DNA from: an uncultured Sutterella sp.
Lineage (GTDB): Bacteria > Pseudomonadota > Gammaproteobacteria > Burkholderiales > Burkholderiaceae_F
Length of the DNA: 7,256 bases
Assembly (NCBI GenBank): GCA_900554675.1
Contig: USIM01000045.1
Coordinates: forward strand, 1-7,256
Direction of reading: 5' to 3'
In this document: piece by piece, positions 6,816 through 7,256 of the stretch
Numbering within the stretch: position 1 is the stretch's first letter
Layout: each line of letters opens with the position of its first letter
Made by a program: the position numbers and the translations under genes
The notes under the pieces: model-generated
What the model was told of the DNA's origin: nothing
Seen by the model: only the letters and a program-made list of their open reading frames with translations
Databases searched by the model: none

Positions 6816-7256
6816 TTACCTCACTCGAACTTCACGAACAGATCGTTGATCATCAAGAGGGTGAAGGGTTTTGGCGTCATCGTTTCTCGGAACAATTAAC
6901 GAATCAGGACTCCAAGAGGCAGCTTTGACCGTGACATGGATGCGTTGCTCATCATGAAGATCTCCAGTTTCATCAACAAAGGGGGCAATCCAAACGGTGA
7001 GAATTTCTTCTCTTTGTCGACGAGGTTGCATGGGCGAGACGGGGCGTTCTTTTTCTTTGAAACTACCTTCCTTATCCATGGTTAAAACAATGCGTTCAGT
7101 AATTTCGCCAAACGTGCGCTTTGGTTTTCCTCCGTCGTTCTTCGAGAAGGCGGCGTTGCGTTTGTCGGTGCGTGATAACCCTTCATGAACTTGCGTCATC
7201 GAAGCGCATTGCGCAGGCATCTCTACTGAACACGCAAAATCCGATTGAGCATTTTC
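6816..7256 (-). CDS. traV: TraV, outer-membrane lipoprotein of the transfer channel (3' part)
   Basis: The frame is open to the end of the window, giving 146 visible residues; the true start and the lipobox cysteine lie beyond 7256. An internal ATG at 7220 is not the start, because the twelve codons before it are open and carry part of the family signature. The visible N-terminus reads DFACSVEMPAQCASMTQV, matching the two-cysteine FxC...C(x)S region found shortly after the lipidation site in TraV. A variable, basic linker follows. Then comes the conserved VWIAPFVDETGDLHDEQRIHV segment (VWIAPF starts at base 6995), followed by the tryptophan of KAASW. In F, TraV (about 171 aa) is a VirB7-like lipoprotein that anchors the TraK/TraB core complex to the outer membrane. 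It ends three bases before traC. Confidence 0.9.
   Translation of the reverse strand, partial: ENAQSDFACSVEMPAQCASMTQVHEGLSRTDKRNAAFSKNDGGKPKRTFGEITERIVLTMDKEGSFKEKERPVSPMQPRRQREEILTVWIAPFVDETGDLHDEQRIHVTVKAASWSPDSLIVPRNDDAKTLHPLDDQRSVREVRVR
6819..6822 (-). promoter_or_regulatory. Ribosome binding site of traC
   Basis: GAGG on the minus strand, six bases before the ATG at 6812 and inside the last codons of traV. It is the best spaced site in the window, which suits a gene whose product is a core ATPase. Confidence 0.6.

Noticed and set aside
1..7256. Mobile element ends, CRISPR repeats, tRNA or origin of transfer
   Set aside because: I looked for direct or inverted repeats, transposase-like frames and repeat-spacer patterns. 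The window is almost wholly coding on the minus strand and shows none of these.

Overview
The window is a dense run of genes for an F-type (MPF-F) conjugative type IV secretion system. All of them lie on the minus strand, so transcription runs from high to low coordinates. In that direction the order is traV (3' part) - traC - a small unrecognised gene (orf90) - trbI - a TraF/S26-family signal peptidase - traW - traU - trbC - traN (5' part). This matches the F-plasmid backbone order traV-traC-trbI-traW-traU-trbC-traN, with two additions: orf90 after traC and the peptidase gene between trbI and traW.

Layout. 7256-6816: C-terminal part of the outer-membrane lipoprotein TraV. 6812-4143: the TraC ATPase, complete at 889 aa with intact Walker A and B. 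4132-3860: orf90, a 90-aa charged soluble protein with a His-rich start. 3854-3411: TrbI. 3411-2878: the TraF-like maturation peptidase. 2870-2250: TraW. 2253-1228: TraU, starting with GTG. 1231-563: TrbC. 566-1: N-terminal 188 residues of TraN. Three junctions overlap by 4 nt (GTGA or ATGA) and one by 1 nt; the other gaps are 3 to 10 nt. There is no room for an internal promoter or terminator between genes, so this is one polycistronic unit whose promoter lies upstream of the window (beyond 7256) and whose end lies beyond position 1.

How the genes work together (from the F system). TraV belongs to the outer-membrane core, TraC is the ATPase that drives pilus assembly, and TrbI affects pilus dynamics. 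TraW, TraU and TrbC are periplasmic assembly and mating-pair proteins rich in cysteines. TraN is the outer-membrane mating-pair stabilisation adhesin. The TraF-like peptidase is not part of the classical F set; related enzymes are found with RP4 and with R27/SXT-like systems. It suggests a pilin or substrate maturation step that F lacks.

Source. The content implies a Gram-negative proteobacterial plasmid, integrative conjugative element or genomic tra island. Base composition looks moderate, with slightly more A+T than G+C by eye. I cannot name the genus, or say whether the replicon is a plasmid or integrated, from this window. No relaxase, coupling protein, origin of transfer, pilin gene, insertion sequence, tRNA, rRNA or CRISPR is visible.
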